From contig JANXVQ010000210.1 of the NCBI GenBank assembly GCA_025351545.1, positions 1 through 15,684 of the forward strand: DNA of 15,684 nt, given 5' to 3'. Origin of the DNA: Spirosoma sp. (GTDB lineage Bacteria; Bacteroidota; Bacteroidia; Cytophagales; Spirosomataceae). The notes beneath the pieces were generated by a model. It made no database searches and had not been told where the DNA came from. It saw only the letters and a program-made list of their open reading frames with translations. Positions 6,355-13,390 of this stretch are shown piece by piece (the first letter of the stretch is position 1; each line of letters begins with the position of its first letter). The position numbers and the translations under genes were made by a program.

Positions 6355-9003
6355 ATGAAAAAACTAGTACTTTCTCTATGCATCGGTACTGCTCTGCTAA
6401 CGGCACCAAACGTGGTTCGGGCGCAGTTTCCAGCGTTGCCTGATGGGGGGCAGCGACCGGCAGCCGCTATTCCGGGTACATCGAGCGATGGCTCACCCCG
6501 TGGCAATGCCAAGTTAACCGGCATCGTGACTGATTCGACAACGGGTAAGCCCGTTGAGTTTGCCAGCATTGCCCTGATTAATGCGCAAACGAAAAAACCA
6601 ATTGATGGGACCGTTGCCGATGACAAAGGCAAGTTTACGCTTACCAAGTTGCCACAGGGTGATTTTCAACTCCTGATTTCGTTTGTTGGTTATCGAAACA
6701 AAACTGTTTCGAGCGTTAAACTCGATCGTAAGGGCGATATTAACCTCGGAGCCATTAAACTGGGTGCCGACGTTCGGACGCTAAAAGAAGTAGAAGTCGT
6801 TGGGCAGGCTTCGCTGGTCGAAGAAAAAGTGGATCGGCTGGTTTACAACGCCGATAAAGACATTACCGCTAAAGGAGGAGACGCCACCGATGTCATGCGC
6901 AAAGTGCCATTGCTGTCGGTAGATTTAGATGGTAATGTTAGTTTGCGTGGCAGCAGTAACGTACGGGTCTTAATCAACAACAAACCGTCCACCATTGTGG
7001 CCAGTAGTGTGGCGGATGCGTTGAAGCAGATTCCGGCCGACATGATTAAAACCATTGAGGTGATTACCAGTCCTTCAGCGAAATATGACGCCGAAGGATC
7101 AGCAGGGATTATCAATATTATTACCAAGAAAACCACCTTGCAGGGTTTCACGCTCAATGTCGATTCGGGTGTGGGTAACCGGGGTACTAATCTTGGTCTG
7201 AACGGCAACCTGCGAACCGGCAAAATGGGCTTTAGCCTAAGCGGTTTCGGACGGGCGAATTACAACGTAATCGGGCGATTTGCCAATACGCAAAAAACGT
7301 TTGGTAGCAGCGGTATAACTACCACCGACCAAACGGCCGATACGCGGATGCACGGAATTTTTGGTCAGTACACCCTCGGCTGGGATTATGATATCAGCAA
7401 AACCAGTTCCATTACGGCCAGTCTGCGTTATGGGGCGCGGAATAATTACCAGAATCAGGATAATTTCCTGACACGTACGATCTCGCCAAAGGCATATTTC
7501 CCAATCGTGTCTGATCGTAATGTACTTACCAAAGATTTGTCGGGTACAGTCGATGCAAATGTTGATTATACCCGCACGTTTGCCAAGCCACAACAGGAAT
7601 TGAGCGTATCGGCGCAGTTTAGTCGTAACAACCGCAACAACGATTTTACGGCTGATATTTTAAGTGCACCCGATTTCTCCGTGATTTCAGCCCGTCAGCA
7701 AAACCTGAACAACAGCTTTAATCAGGAATCAACGCTTCAGGGTGATTACCAGACGCCAATTGGTAAAAACCAGATGCTTGAATTTGGAGGGAAAGTAATT
7801 TTCAGGCAGGTAAAAAGTGATTTTAGCTATAATGTTGCGGCTGGTACAGGCCCGCTTTTAACCGACCCAACCCGCGCGGGGAACACGTTGAACTACGACC
7901 AGAATATTGGAGCCGGTTATGTTTCCTACACGCTGACGACAAAAAACAAGTATACCATTAAGGCTGGAACGCGCTATGAGAACACCACCATTAACGCCAG
8001 CTATACCCAGAATCAGCCGGGTGAACAGGGTGGATCTGCCGGGAAGGATCTGGGTATTCCGAACTACAGCAACCTTGTGCCGAGCCTGAATATATCGAAA
8101 TCACTGAAAGGGGGTAAGACGATTAAACTGGCCTATAACCGCCGGTTGCAACGGCCCGGAATTCAATTTCTGAACCCGAATGTTAATACATCGAATCCAA
8201 CGAATATTACAAAGGGAAATCCGTTTCTGTCGCCTGAGTTGACCGACAATATTGAGTTGGCTACCAGCGCTTACATCAAAAGCGTATACCTGAATGTTTC
8301 GCTGTTTGCCCGGCAAACAAATAACTCGATCACCAGCGTTCGCGACACCGTTACTACCGGTGCCGGGCAAGTGACCAACCCAACGCTGGCGCAGGCTATT
8401 CAGACATCGTACCTGAATATTGGTCGTGAATCGGCCTATGGAACAAACGTGTTTGGTAACGCAACGTTTTTCTCGAAGTGGCAAATTGGTGGAGGGTTCG
8501 ATCTATATTATTCGTACTTGACCAACAATAATGCCGGTTCTGTTTACAATGCGACCAATTCGGGCTGGGTGGTAACGGGCCGGTTTTTTACAAACCTGAC
8601 GCTTAAACATGGCTGGGGTGTGCAGGGTTTCGGCTTTATCCGCGGTAAGCAAGTTCAGTTGCAGGGCTATCAGGGTGGGTTTGCGTTCTATAGCCTTGGC
8701 ATAAAAAAAGACCTGAAAGACAAACGGGGTAGTTTCGGTATTGCGGCTGAAAATTTCTTCAACCATCCATTCACGATTCGGTCAGAATCATCGTCGCCCA
8801 TTTTTGCTCAGAATAGCATGACCAGCATGTACAATGCAGGTGTCCGGGTCAACTTTAGCTACAAGATCGGCAAACTAAGTTTCGATCAGCCACAGCGTAA
8901 AAAAGGACGTTCGGTCGAAAATGATGACGTAAAAGGTGGTGAAGGTGGTGGCGAGCAACAACAGGCCGCACCGGCCGCGGGTGGCACCCGCCGACCCCGG
9001 TAA
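6355..9003 (+). CDS. TonB-dependent receptor, outer membrane beta-barrel family, with carboxypeptidase-regulatory-like domain
   Basis: An 882-residue outer-membrane transporter. A signal peptide (1-23) has a KK start, a hydrophobic core and a VRA|Q cleavage site. After a Gly/Pro-rich linker comes a carboxypeptidase-regulatory-like domain (about 52-135: TGIVTDSTTGKPVEFASI, FVGYRNK). Next is a plug domain (about 145-260) with NVSLRGSSNVRVLINNKP, ADMIKTIEVITSPSAKYDAEG and GIINIITKK. The rest (about 265-850) is a barrel of alternating polar and aromatic strands. This matches the Bacteroidota OMP beta-barrel family that has no SusD partner, and none is encoded nearby, so the substrate is unknown and need not be a glycan. 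The C-terminus continues past the barrel into a low-complexity tail (845-882) rich in K, G, Q, A and R, ending GGTRRPR. The start at 6355 gives the intact signal peptide. It converges on the ROK kinase gene. Confidence 0.94.
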   Translation: MKKLVLSLCIGTALLTAPNVVRAQFPALPDGGQRPAAAIPGTSSDGSPRGNAKLTGIVTDSTTGKPVEFASIALINAQTKKPIDGTVADDKGKFTLTKLPQGDFQLLISFVGYRNKTVSSVKLDRKGDINLGAIKLGADVRTLKEVEVVGQASLVEEKVDRLVYNADKDITAKGGDATDVMRKVPLLSVDLDGNVSLRGSSNVRVLINNKPSTIVASSVADALKQIPADMIKTIEVITSPSAKYDAEGSAGIINIITKKTTLQGFTLNVDSGVGNRGTNLGLNGNLRTGKMGFSLSGFGRANYNVIGRFANTQKTFGSSGITTTDQTADTRMHGIFGQYTLGWDYDISKTSSITASLRYGARNNYQNQDNFLTRTISPKAYFPIVSDRNVLTKDLSGTVDANVDYTRTFAKPQQELSVSAQFSRNNRNNDFTADILSAPDFSVISARQQNLNNSFNQESTLQGDYQTPIGKNQMLEFGGKVIFRQVKSDFSYNVAAGTGPLLTDPTRAGNTLNYDQNIGAGYVSYTLTTKNKYTIKAGTRYENTTINASYTQNQPGEQGGSAGKDLGIPNYSNLVPSLNISKSLKGGKTIKLAYNRRLQRPGIQFLNPNVNTSNPTNITKGNPFLSPELTDNIELATSAYIKSVYLNVSLFARQTNNSITSVRDTVTTGAGQVTNPTLAQAIQTSYLNIGRESAYGTNVFGNATFFSKWQIGGGFDLYYSYLTNNNAGSVYNATNSGWVVTGRFFTNLTLKHGWGVQGFGFIRGKQVQLQGYQGGFAFYSLGIKKDLKDKRGSFGIAAENFFNHPFTIRSESSSPIFAQNSMTSMYNAGVRVNFSYKIGKLSFDQPQRKKGRSVENDDVKGGEGGGEQQQAAPAAGGTRRPR

Positions 9004-9026
9004 AGAGAGAAAGCAGGAAAAGCAGC

Positions 9027-9108
9027 ATTGAAACACCGGGTTGAACCCCGGTGCAAGCCATTCGAGCAATTGGATAACTTGCGCCGGGGTTCAACCCGGT
9101 GTTTCAAT
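9027..9108. repeat. Large inverted repeat made of two head-to-head REP-like palindromes
   Basis: The 25-nt arms at 9027-9051 and 9084-9108 are perfect reverse complements. After one mismatch they extend by 5 bp (9053-9057 with 9078-9082), leaving a 20-nt loop. Each arm also contains a smaller palindrome, for example CACCGGG (9034-9040) and CCCGGTG (9047-9053). The element fills the gap between convergent genes, starting 24 nt after the TonB receptor stop and ending 1 nt from the ROK kinase stop. It is probably a bidirectional transcription stop or mRNA end-stabiliser and part of a dispersed repeat family, since a related unit occurs at 14346-14365. Confidence 0.85.
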
Positions 9109-9109
9109 A

Positions 9110-10030
9110 TTACAACAAAGCCGCGCCAAAAACACCGGCACTATCGCCTAGTTTGGGTTTCAGGAAACGCGTACTGATCTCCCGACTGTTGAAGACGTAC
9201 TTCTTGGCCCGTTCAACGCCTTCGGTATAAAGCAAGTCCACATTGCCGACACCTCCGCCGAGGACAATGGCATCCGGGTCGAGAATATTGATAATGACAG
9301 AAACGGCCCGGCCAAAATATTCAAGCAGCCGGTTAACGGTTTGACTGGCCACCAGGTCGTTTCCTTCCTGATACCGATCCATAATCTCCTGCATTGTTCG
9401 TTCCTCGCCACTTATCTCATGATAATAGCGTTGCAGCGCCGGCCCCGAAATAACCTGCTCATTGCAGCCACGTTTGCCACAATAGCAGGGTGGCCCGTTT
9501 TCTTCCAGAATATTATGGCCCCATTCGCCACCGATTCCCTGCAAACCGTTCAATACGAACGGCACACCATCACGACCACGAATGACGACTCCACCACCAA
9601 CGCCCGTACCCATGATGACACCAAAAACAGTTTGGAAATTGGGGACAACATCCGGCACAATACCCATTGTTGCCTCGGCCAGCGCAAAACAATTGGCATC
9701 ATTGGCAACCGACACCGGAACACCCAGTAGCCGGGCCAGATCCTGCTTCATCGGGCGGCCGTTCAACACCGTTGTGTTGCAGTTTTTCATTGTTTGCCGG
9801 GCCGGGTCGAAGGTGCCGGGCGTTGCGAACCCAATGTGATCAGGCGTCAGACCCGTTTCTATTTTCAGCATATCGATTAGCCTGATAATCTGGGCCATAA
9901 TATGGTCGTAGCCCTTGTGGGCTTCTGTGTCAATACGTTTGCGAATAATGACAGCGTCGGGTGAGGGAGCGGTTAGTATAACACCTTCAATTTTGGTGCC
10001 GCCCAGGTCAATGCCCCAGTAGTTTTGCAT
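9110..10030 (-). CDS. ROK family sugar kinase (fructokinase/glucokinase-like)
   Basis: A 306-residue cytoplasmic ROK kinase, likely phosphorylating a hexose with ATP. The ATP-binding DLGGTK motif is at 8-13, the catalytic Asp at VANDAN (Asp111), and the second phosphate loop at MGTGVGGG (140-147). The zinc-binding signature is complete: GGEWGHN (167-173) with His172, then CYCGKRGCNEQ with Cys182, Cys184 and Cys189. GGEWGHN followed by CYCG resembles fructokinase Mak more than NagK, which has GGEFGH, but the substrate cannot be fixed from this. LDPDAIVLGGGVG (250-262) is the adenosine-side motif. The ATG at 10030 places DLGGTK at the usual distance from the N-terminus. The gene is alone, convergent with the TonB receptor and divergent from the peroxiredoxin gene. 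Confidence 0.92.
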   Translation of the reverse strand: MQNYWGIDLGGTKIEGVILTAPSPDAVIIRKRIDTEAHKGYDHIMAQIIRLIDMLKIETGLTPDHIGFATPGTFDPARQTMKNCNTTVLNGRPMKQDLARLLGVPVSVANDANCFALAEATMGIVPDVVPNFQTVFGVIMGTGVGGGVVIRGRDGVPFVLNGLQGIGGEWGHNILEENGPPCYCGKRGCNEQVISGPALQRYYHEISGEERTMQEIMDRYQEGNDLVASQTVNRLLEYFGRAVSVIINILDPDAIVLGGGVGNVDLLYTEGVERAKKYVFNSREISTRFLKPKLGDSAGVFGAALL

Positions 10031-10180
10031 TTAAGGATATGGTCTATGAGTCTAATTTAACGTGCCGGACTGTATTTGGTTTTGACTTCTGATTTGCCGT
10101 TTATATTCATTTGCTGTATAAGTTCGACAAAACTATAAACCATTGTGCGGACTGACGCAATGTAGGAATAGCTAATTATA

Positions 10181-10197
10181 GAAAACAGCTTGTTTTC
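10181..10197. repeat. Short inverted repeat in the ROK/peroxiredoxin divergent gap
   Basis: GAAAACA (10181-10187) and TGTTTTC (10191-10197) form a perfect 7-bp dyad with a 3-bp centre. It is about 95 bp upstream of the peroxiredoxin ATG and 150 bp upstream of the ROK kinase ATG. It could be an operator for either gene. No known regulator motif is recognised. Confidence 0.4.
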
Positions 10198-10235
10198 CCT
10201 TCACTTTTTCGGAATTTCGCCCCGGATTGACATTC

Positions 10236-10251
10236 GCCAAATGGATTTGGC
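10236..10251. promoter_or_regulatory. Palindrome close to the peroxiredoxin start, possible operator or promoter part
   Basis: GCCAAAT (10236-10242) and ATTTGGC (10245-10251) are perfect 7-bp arms around GG. The site ends 40 bp before the peroxiredoxin ATG. The overlapping TGGATTTG is one base from the -7 consensus TAnnTTTG, so the palindrome may coincide with the promoter. Confidence 0.35.
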
Positions 10252-10291
10252 ATCAAGTCAACGATCATAAATTCAAATTCAAAAGTATAGT

Positions 10292-10759
10292 ATGATTACA
10301 CCTGGTCAAAAAGCCCCCGAGTTCACTCTTTTTAACAGCGATAAGAAGGAAGTTTCGCTAATAGATTTTAAGGGTAAACATGTCATTATCCTCTTTTTTC
10401 CAATGGCTTTTACGAGTACCTGCACGGCCGAACTTTGCGAAATGCGCGATAATATCAGCACGTATTCGGGGTTGAACGCCGAAGTCGTGGGTATTTCGGT
10501 CGATTCGCCGTTTACGCTGGCCAGGTTTAAAGAAGAACAGAAACTGCCGTTCGATTTACTGTCCGATTTCAACAAAGAAGTTTCGCAGTTATACGGTTCT
10601 TACTATGAAACCTTCGTGCTCAATCTGAAGGGCGTCAGTAAGCGTTCGGCTTTTGTGGTTGACCAAAACGGAACCATCCAATACGCCGAAGTGCTGGAAA
10701 GCGCTGGTGACATTCCCAATTTTCAGGCCATTCAGGAAACTTTAACAACGCTTAATTAA
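10292..10759 (+). CDS. Peroxiredoxin, AhpC/TSA family (AhpE/BCP-like)
   Basis: A 155-residue thioredoxin-fold peroxidase, acting in the cytoplasm on H2O2 and organic peroxides. The active-site segment FFPMAFTSTCTAELCEMRD carries Pro37, Thr41, peroxidatic Cys44 and a second Cys49. A Cys five residues after the peroxidatic Cys is the resolving position in many BCP/PrxQ proteins, so an atypical 2-Cys mechanism is possible. The conserved active-site Arg is Arg118 (KRSAFVVD). GISVDSPF (67-74) is another typical block. There is no signal peptide, and the ATG at 10292 begins the standard MITPGQKAPEFTL. It lies 78 bp before the methyltransferase gene on the same strand, separated by a strong hairpin. 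Confidence 0.93.
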   Translation: MITPGQKAPEFTLFNSDKKEVSLIDFKGKHVIILFFPMAFTSTCTAELCEMRDNISTYSGLNAEVVGISVDSPFTLARFKEEQKLPFDLLSDFNKEVSQLYGSYYETFVLNLKGVSKRSAFVVDQNGTIQYAEVLESAGDIPNFQAIQETLTTLN

Positions 10760-10766
10760 CGTAAAT

Positions 10767-10831
10767 AATGATGAATTATGAATGATTAATGATGTTTCAA
10801 TCGCTTTTTTTATCGTTCATAATTCATCATT
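10767..10831. repeat. 16-bp perfect inverted repeat hairpin between peroxiredoxin and methyltransferase genes
   Basis: AATGATGAATTATGAA (10767-10782) is exactly complementary to 10816-10831. A T-G wobble and three more pairs extend it inward, for a stem of about 20 bp around a loop of about 25 nt. It starts 7 nt after the peroxiredoxin stop and ends 6 nt before the methyltransferase ATG. The arms are built from short ATGA/ATTATGAA-type words. It may stop transcription, or sequester the start region of the next gene. Confidence 0.75.
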
Positions 10832-10837
10832 CCCTAA

Positions 10838-11605
10838 ATGGCCTGGTATCATAATTTTTTTCATGGATTGCCGCAAGCCGCCTGGAAGGCCGCGCAAACG
10901 GAAGAACAAACACAACTCGATCTGGAATTACTCGTTGAGACGCTGGATTTCGGTCCCGATGATCGCTTATTAGATATCTTTTGTGGGTATGGTCGTCATG
11001 CGTTGCCGTTGGCACGGATGGGTGCCCGCGTAACAGGAATTGACATTTCGGAAGACTACATTGCCGAAATACAAGCCATTGCCAAAGCTGAAAAGCTCGC
11101 TGTTACTGCTGTTGCAGCCGACTTTCTGACTATGTCCCAATCCGATTTTGGCAGCAATGATTCATTCGATGTGGCTTATTGTTTGGGCAACAGCTTTAGT
11201 TTTTTTCCGCGACCCGATATGCTGGCGTTTCTAACGCGCATTGCCGGGTTACTAAAACCGGGTGGCCGGTTTCTGGCCCATTCCGAAATGATTGCCGAAT
11301 CGGTCCTGCCAGACTACCAGGCTCGAAATTGGCAACCCATTGGAAATGAAGGTGATGAGTCCATTCTGTTTCTGGTTGAGAATGAATATAACGCGCTCGA
11401 AAGTCGTATCGACTCACACCTGACTTATGTGCGGGCGGGGGAGACCCAAACTCGAACGGCACAGCATTTCGTATACACGCTGGCCGAACTCCGCCGGTTA
11501 TTTACCGAAGCAGGTTTAACAGTTATCGACTGTTATGGCACCGTCGATGGAGACCCCTTTTCTCTGGGTGATGAAGCTGTGTGGCTACTGGCTAGAAAAA
11601 CTTGA
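10838..11605 (+). CDS. Class I SAM-dependent methyltransferase, substrate unknown
   Basis: A 255-residue cytoplasmic protein with a Rossmann-like methyltransferase domain. Motif I is LLDIFCGYGRHALPLARMG (44-62), followed by the acidic residue that binds the SAM ribose in VTGIDISEDY (65-74, Asp69). AADFL (93-97) is the adenine-side motif, and FDVAYCLGNSFSFF (110-123) is motif IV. After that comes LLKPGGRFLAHSEM. The N-terminal MAWYHNFFHGLPQAAWKAAQ is aromatic and likely part of the substrate side. The domain fold is secure, but the substrate (small molecule, RNA or protein) is not indicated. The ATG at 10838 lies just after the hairpin, with CCCTAA rather than a Shine-Dalgarno sequence in front, as is common in Bacteroidota. 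A terminator-like hairpin follows the gene. Confidence 0.88.
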   Translation: MAWYHNFFHGLPQAAWKAAQTEEQTQLDLELLVETLDFGPDDRLLDIFCGYGRHALPLARMGARVTGIDISEDYIAEIQAIAKAEKLAVTAVAADFLTMSQSDFGSNDSFDVAYCLGNSFSFFPRPDMLAFLTRIAGLLKPGGRFLAHSEMIAESVLPDYQARNWQPIGNEGDESILFLVENEYNALESRIDSHLTYVRAGETQTRTAQHFVYTLAELRRLFTEAGLTVIDCYGTVDGDPFSLGDEAVWLLARKT

Positions 11606-11629
11606 GTGCTGAGTATCAACTAGTTCTGT

Positions 11630-11663
11630 AAATAGTGACATATCGTTATGTGGCTATTTTCAT
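11630..11663 (+). terminator. Probable terminator of the methyltransferase gene
   Basis: The arms at 11630-11642 and 11647-11659 form a 13-bp stem with one G-T wobble and one mismatch around the tetraloop TCGT. A T-rich stretch (TTTTCATCTT) follows. It begins 25 nt after the methyltransferase stop. A second AT-rich hairpin at 11708-11733, followed by GCATTTTTT, lies further into the 203-bp gap before the TetR gene. Confidence 0.45.
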
Positions 11664-11808
11664 CTTAATGTATTGATTGTTAAGGTGTTATGTAACTTAT
11701 TGTGTGAAATATTTAACTTTTTTAAGAAATATTGCATTTTTTCGACGTAAATCCGTAGTTTACAGTCGATTTAACACCGTTAACTTATGACTAATTACCT
11801 GAAATTCT

Positions 11809-12402
11809 ATGGAAACTATCGAACGAAAACCACGTAGTCGAGAGCAAACTCGTTCTGGTATCATAACAACCGCAAAGTCAATCGCCCGCAGGGAAGGTTG
11901 GCAAGCCGTCTCGATTCGTAAAATTGCCGACGCGATTGAATACAGCGCTCCCATCGTCTATGAATACTTCGATAGTAAAGATAGACTATTGGATGAAATC
12001 CGGAGTGAGGGGTTCCGGCATCTGTCTCAGGAATACGAACGCATTTTGAAACTGTATCGCGACCCCGAAAAGCGGCTTTACGAAATCTCTCTTGTTCAAT
12101 GGGAATTTGCCCGGCATCAACCCGAAATTTATCAGGTAATGTACAATTTGGACGGAGCTTATTGCACTATGCCTGTCTATCAGTCGGAAACAATGCAGGC
12201 TGTCAGCCAGATTGTCCGTCAAACCATCTTCTCGTTTATCCCTAAATCAGAGGAGAGTATCAAACGCCTGTATTTTCAGTGGTGGTCGGTATCGCACGGT
12301 ACAATTATGCTGGCTATGCTTCTTAAAGATGAGCAGCCACTCGACCAATCCGAACAGATCTATCGCGAAACAATGCGCCGGTTTGTGCGTGATTTAAGAT
12401 AA
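11809..12402 (+). CDS. TetR/AcrR family transcriptional regulator with WHG-type C-terminal domain
   Basis: A 197-residue dimeric repressor. The N-terminal TetR helix-turn-helix spans about 15-62: IITTAKSIARREGWQAVSIRKIADAIEYSAPIVYEYFDSKDRLL is visible in pieces, with the recognition helix around APIVYEYF. The C-terminal ligand/dimer domain contains FQWWSVSHGTIMLAML (156-171), the W-x-x-x-HG pattern of the WHG-type TetR C-terminal family. The inducer is unknown. It is followed after 75 bp by an NmrA-like NAD(P)-binding gene on the same strand, a common regulator-target arrangement. The 203-bp AT-rich upstream region contains TTAAC-3-GTTAA at 11771-11783, a weak candidate for an autoregulatory site. 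The ATG at 11809 is preferred because the helix-turn-helix begins at the expected distance. Confidence 0.92.
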   Translation: METIERKPRSREQTRSGIITTAKSIARREGWQAVSIRKIADAIEYSAPIVYEYFDSKDRLLDEIRSEGFRHLSQEYERILKLYRDPEKRLYEISLVQWEFARHQPEIYQVMYNLDGAYCTMPVYQSETMQAVSQIVRQTIFSFIPKSEESIKRLYFQWWSVSHGTIMLAMLLKDEQPLDQSEQIYRETMRRFVRDLR

Positions 12403-12477
12403 GTAAGTAGAGCAGGTGAGAAACTGCTATTAGTGAATAAAGAGCGGGTTTCCAGCCCCTCTACCTGGTTTTATATC

Positions 12478-13341
12478 ATGCACGTTGCGGTTATCGGTGC
12501 GACTGGTATGCTTGGTCAGCCCGTTACGCACGAACTTATTCAGGCTGGTTTTTCTGTTCGCATCATTGCCCGTGATGTCAAAAAAGTATGTCATTTATTT
12601 CCTGAAGCTACTATTGTTGCCGGAGATATGTGTAATGTTCAGAGCCTGACTAATGCACTGCGTGGCATAGAGGTGGTATACCTGAACTTGTCTGTTAAAC
12701 AGAACGAAAAAGAAGCCGACTTCCACACCGAAGCCGAAGGACTGATTAACTTGCTTCAGGCGGCCCGCATGGCTGGCGTTGGACGTATTGCGTATTTGTC
12801 GTCAATCGTTATGCGGTATCAGGGCATGAACGGGTTCAATTGGTGGGCATTTGATGTCAAGCAGGAAGCCGTACGACTCATTAAAGCGTCGAAAATTCCA
12901 TACAGTATTTTCTATCCATCCTGTTTCATGGAAACAATGAACGGCTCACAACGAGTTGGGCGGTTTGTGGTTTTGGTGGGTCGATCAACTGTGCGACCCA
13001 TGTTCATCGCGGCTCATGACTACGGCAAACAGGTGGCGCGGGCTTTTCAGATCGCAGAGGACAGTCAAAATCAGGAGTACGTTATTCAGGGGCCTGAAGC
13101 CGTTACTCAGCACAAAGCTGCCAAACGGTTTGTTGATGCTTACAAAAAAGAAGTGTTAAAAATACGCACCGTTTTTCCATTACTCCTGAAACTGGGTCGG
13201 TTGATATCTCCACAGGCCGACTACGGCTGGCATATCACCGAAGCCATTAATAAATATCCTGAATCCTTTGAAGCTGGCCAAACCTGGAACGATCTGGGCG
13301 AACCAAAAACGACGTTGGAACAGTTTGCAGAGCAGCAGTGA
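12478..13341 (+). CDS. NmrA-like / atypical short-chain dehydrogenase family NAD(P)-binding protein
   Basis: A 287-residue Rossmann-fold protein. The nucleotide-binding motif is VIGATGMLGQ (5-14), followed by IARD (30-33) after the second strand, AGDMCN (48-53), and VGRIAYLSSI (101-110). Lys128 (FDVKQE) sits where the catalytic Lys of extended SDRs falls, but the Tyr four residues before it is replaced by Ala. It is therefore an atypical SDR of the NmrA/NAD(P)H-binding type and may sense redox state or reduce an unknown substrate. I chose the ATG at 12478 because it places the glycine motif right at the N-terminus. A GTG at 12433 in the same frame would add 15 residues unlike the family. It follows the TetR gene and may be its target. 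It converges on the YitT gene with a 49-bp gap that shows no clear terminator. Confidence 0.88.
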   Translation: MHVAVIGATGMLGQPVTHELIQAGFSVRIIARDVKKVCHLFPEATIVAGDMCNVQSLTNALRGIEVVYLNLSVKQNEKEADFHTEAEGLINLLQAARMAGVGRIAYLSSIVMRYQGMNGFNWWAFDVKQEAVRLIKASKIPYSIFYPSCFMETMNGSQRVGRFVVLVGRSTVRPMFIAAHDYGKQVARAFQIAEDSQNQEYVIQGPEAVTQHKAAKRFVDAYKKEVLKIRTVFPLLLKLGRLISPQADYGWHITEAINKYPESFEAGQTWNDLGEPKTTLEQFAEQQ

Positions 13342-13390
13342 CACAGGATACAAGCTTCTTTACTGGCCGCAGCCACGACGTTTATGTTTA

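Noticed and set aside
6843..8766. Several open frames of 87-127 codons antisense to the TonB receptor
   Set aside because: Their translations show no recognisable domain, and they lie wholly within a strongly supported gene, so they are frame shadows.
9027..9108. CRISPR array or transposon ends
   Set aside because: Only one inverted pair is present. There are no regularly spaced direct repeats, no target-site duplication that I can see, and no transposase in the window.
11809..12402. The TetR regulator in this window as the protein binding the 4594-4610 palindrome
   Set aside because: No matching dyad is visible upstream of the TetR gene or in front of its neighbour, and the loci are 7 kb apart, so there is nothing to link them.
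12433..12477. GTG start adding 15 residues to the NmrA-like protein
   Set aside because: The Rossmann glycine motif belongs at the extreme N-terminus, as given by the ATG at 12478. The extra residues look like untranslated leader.
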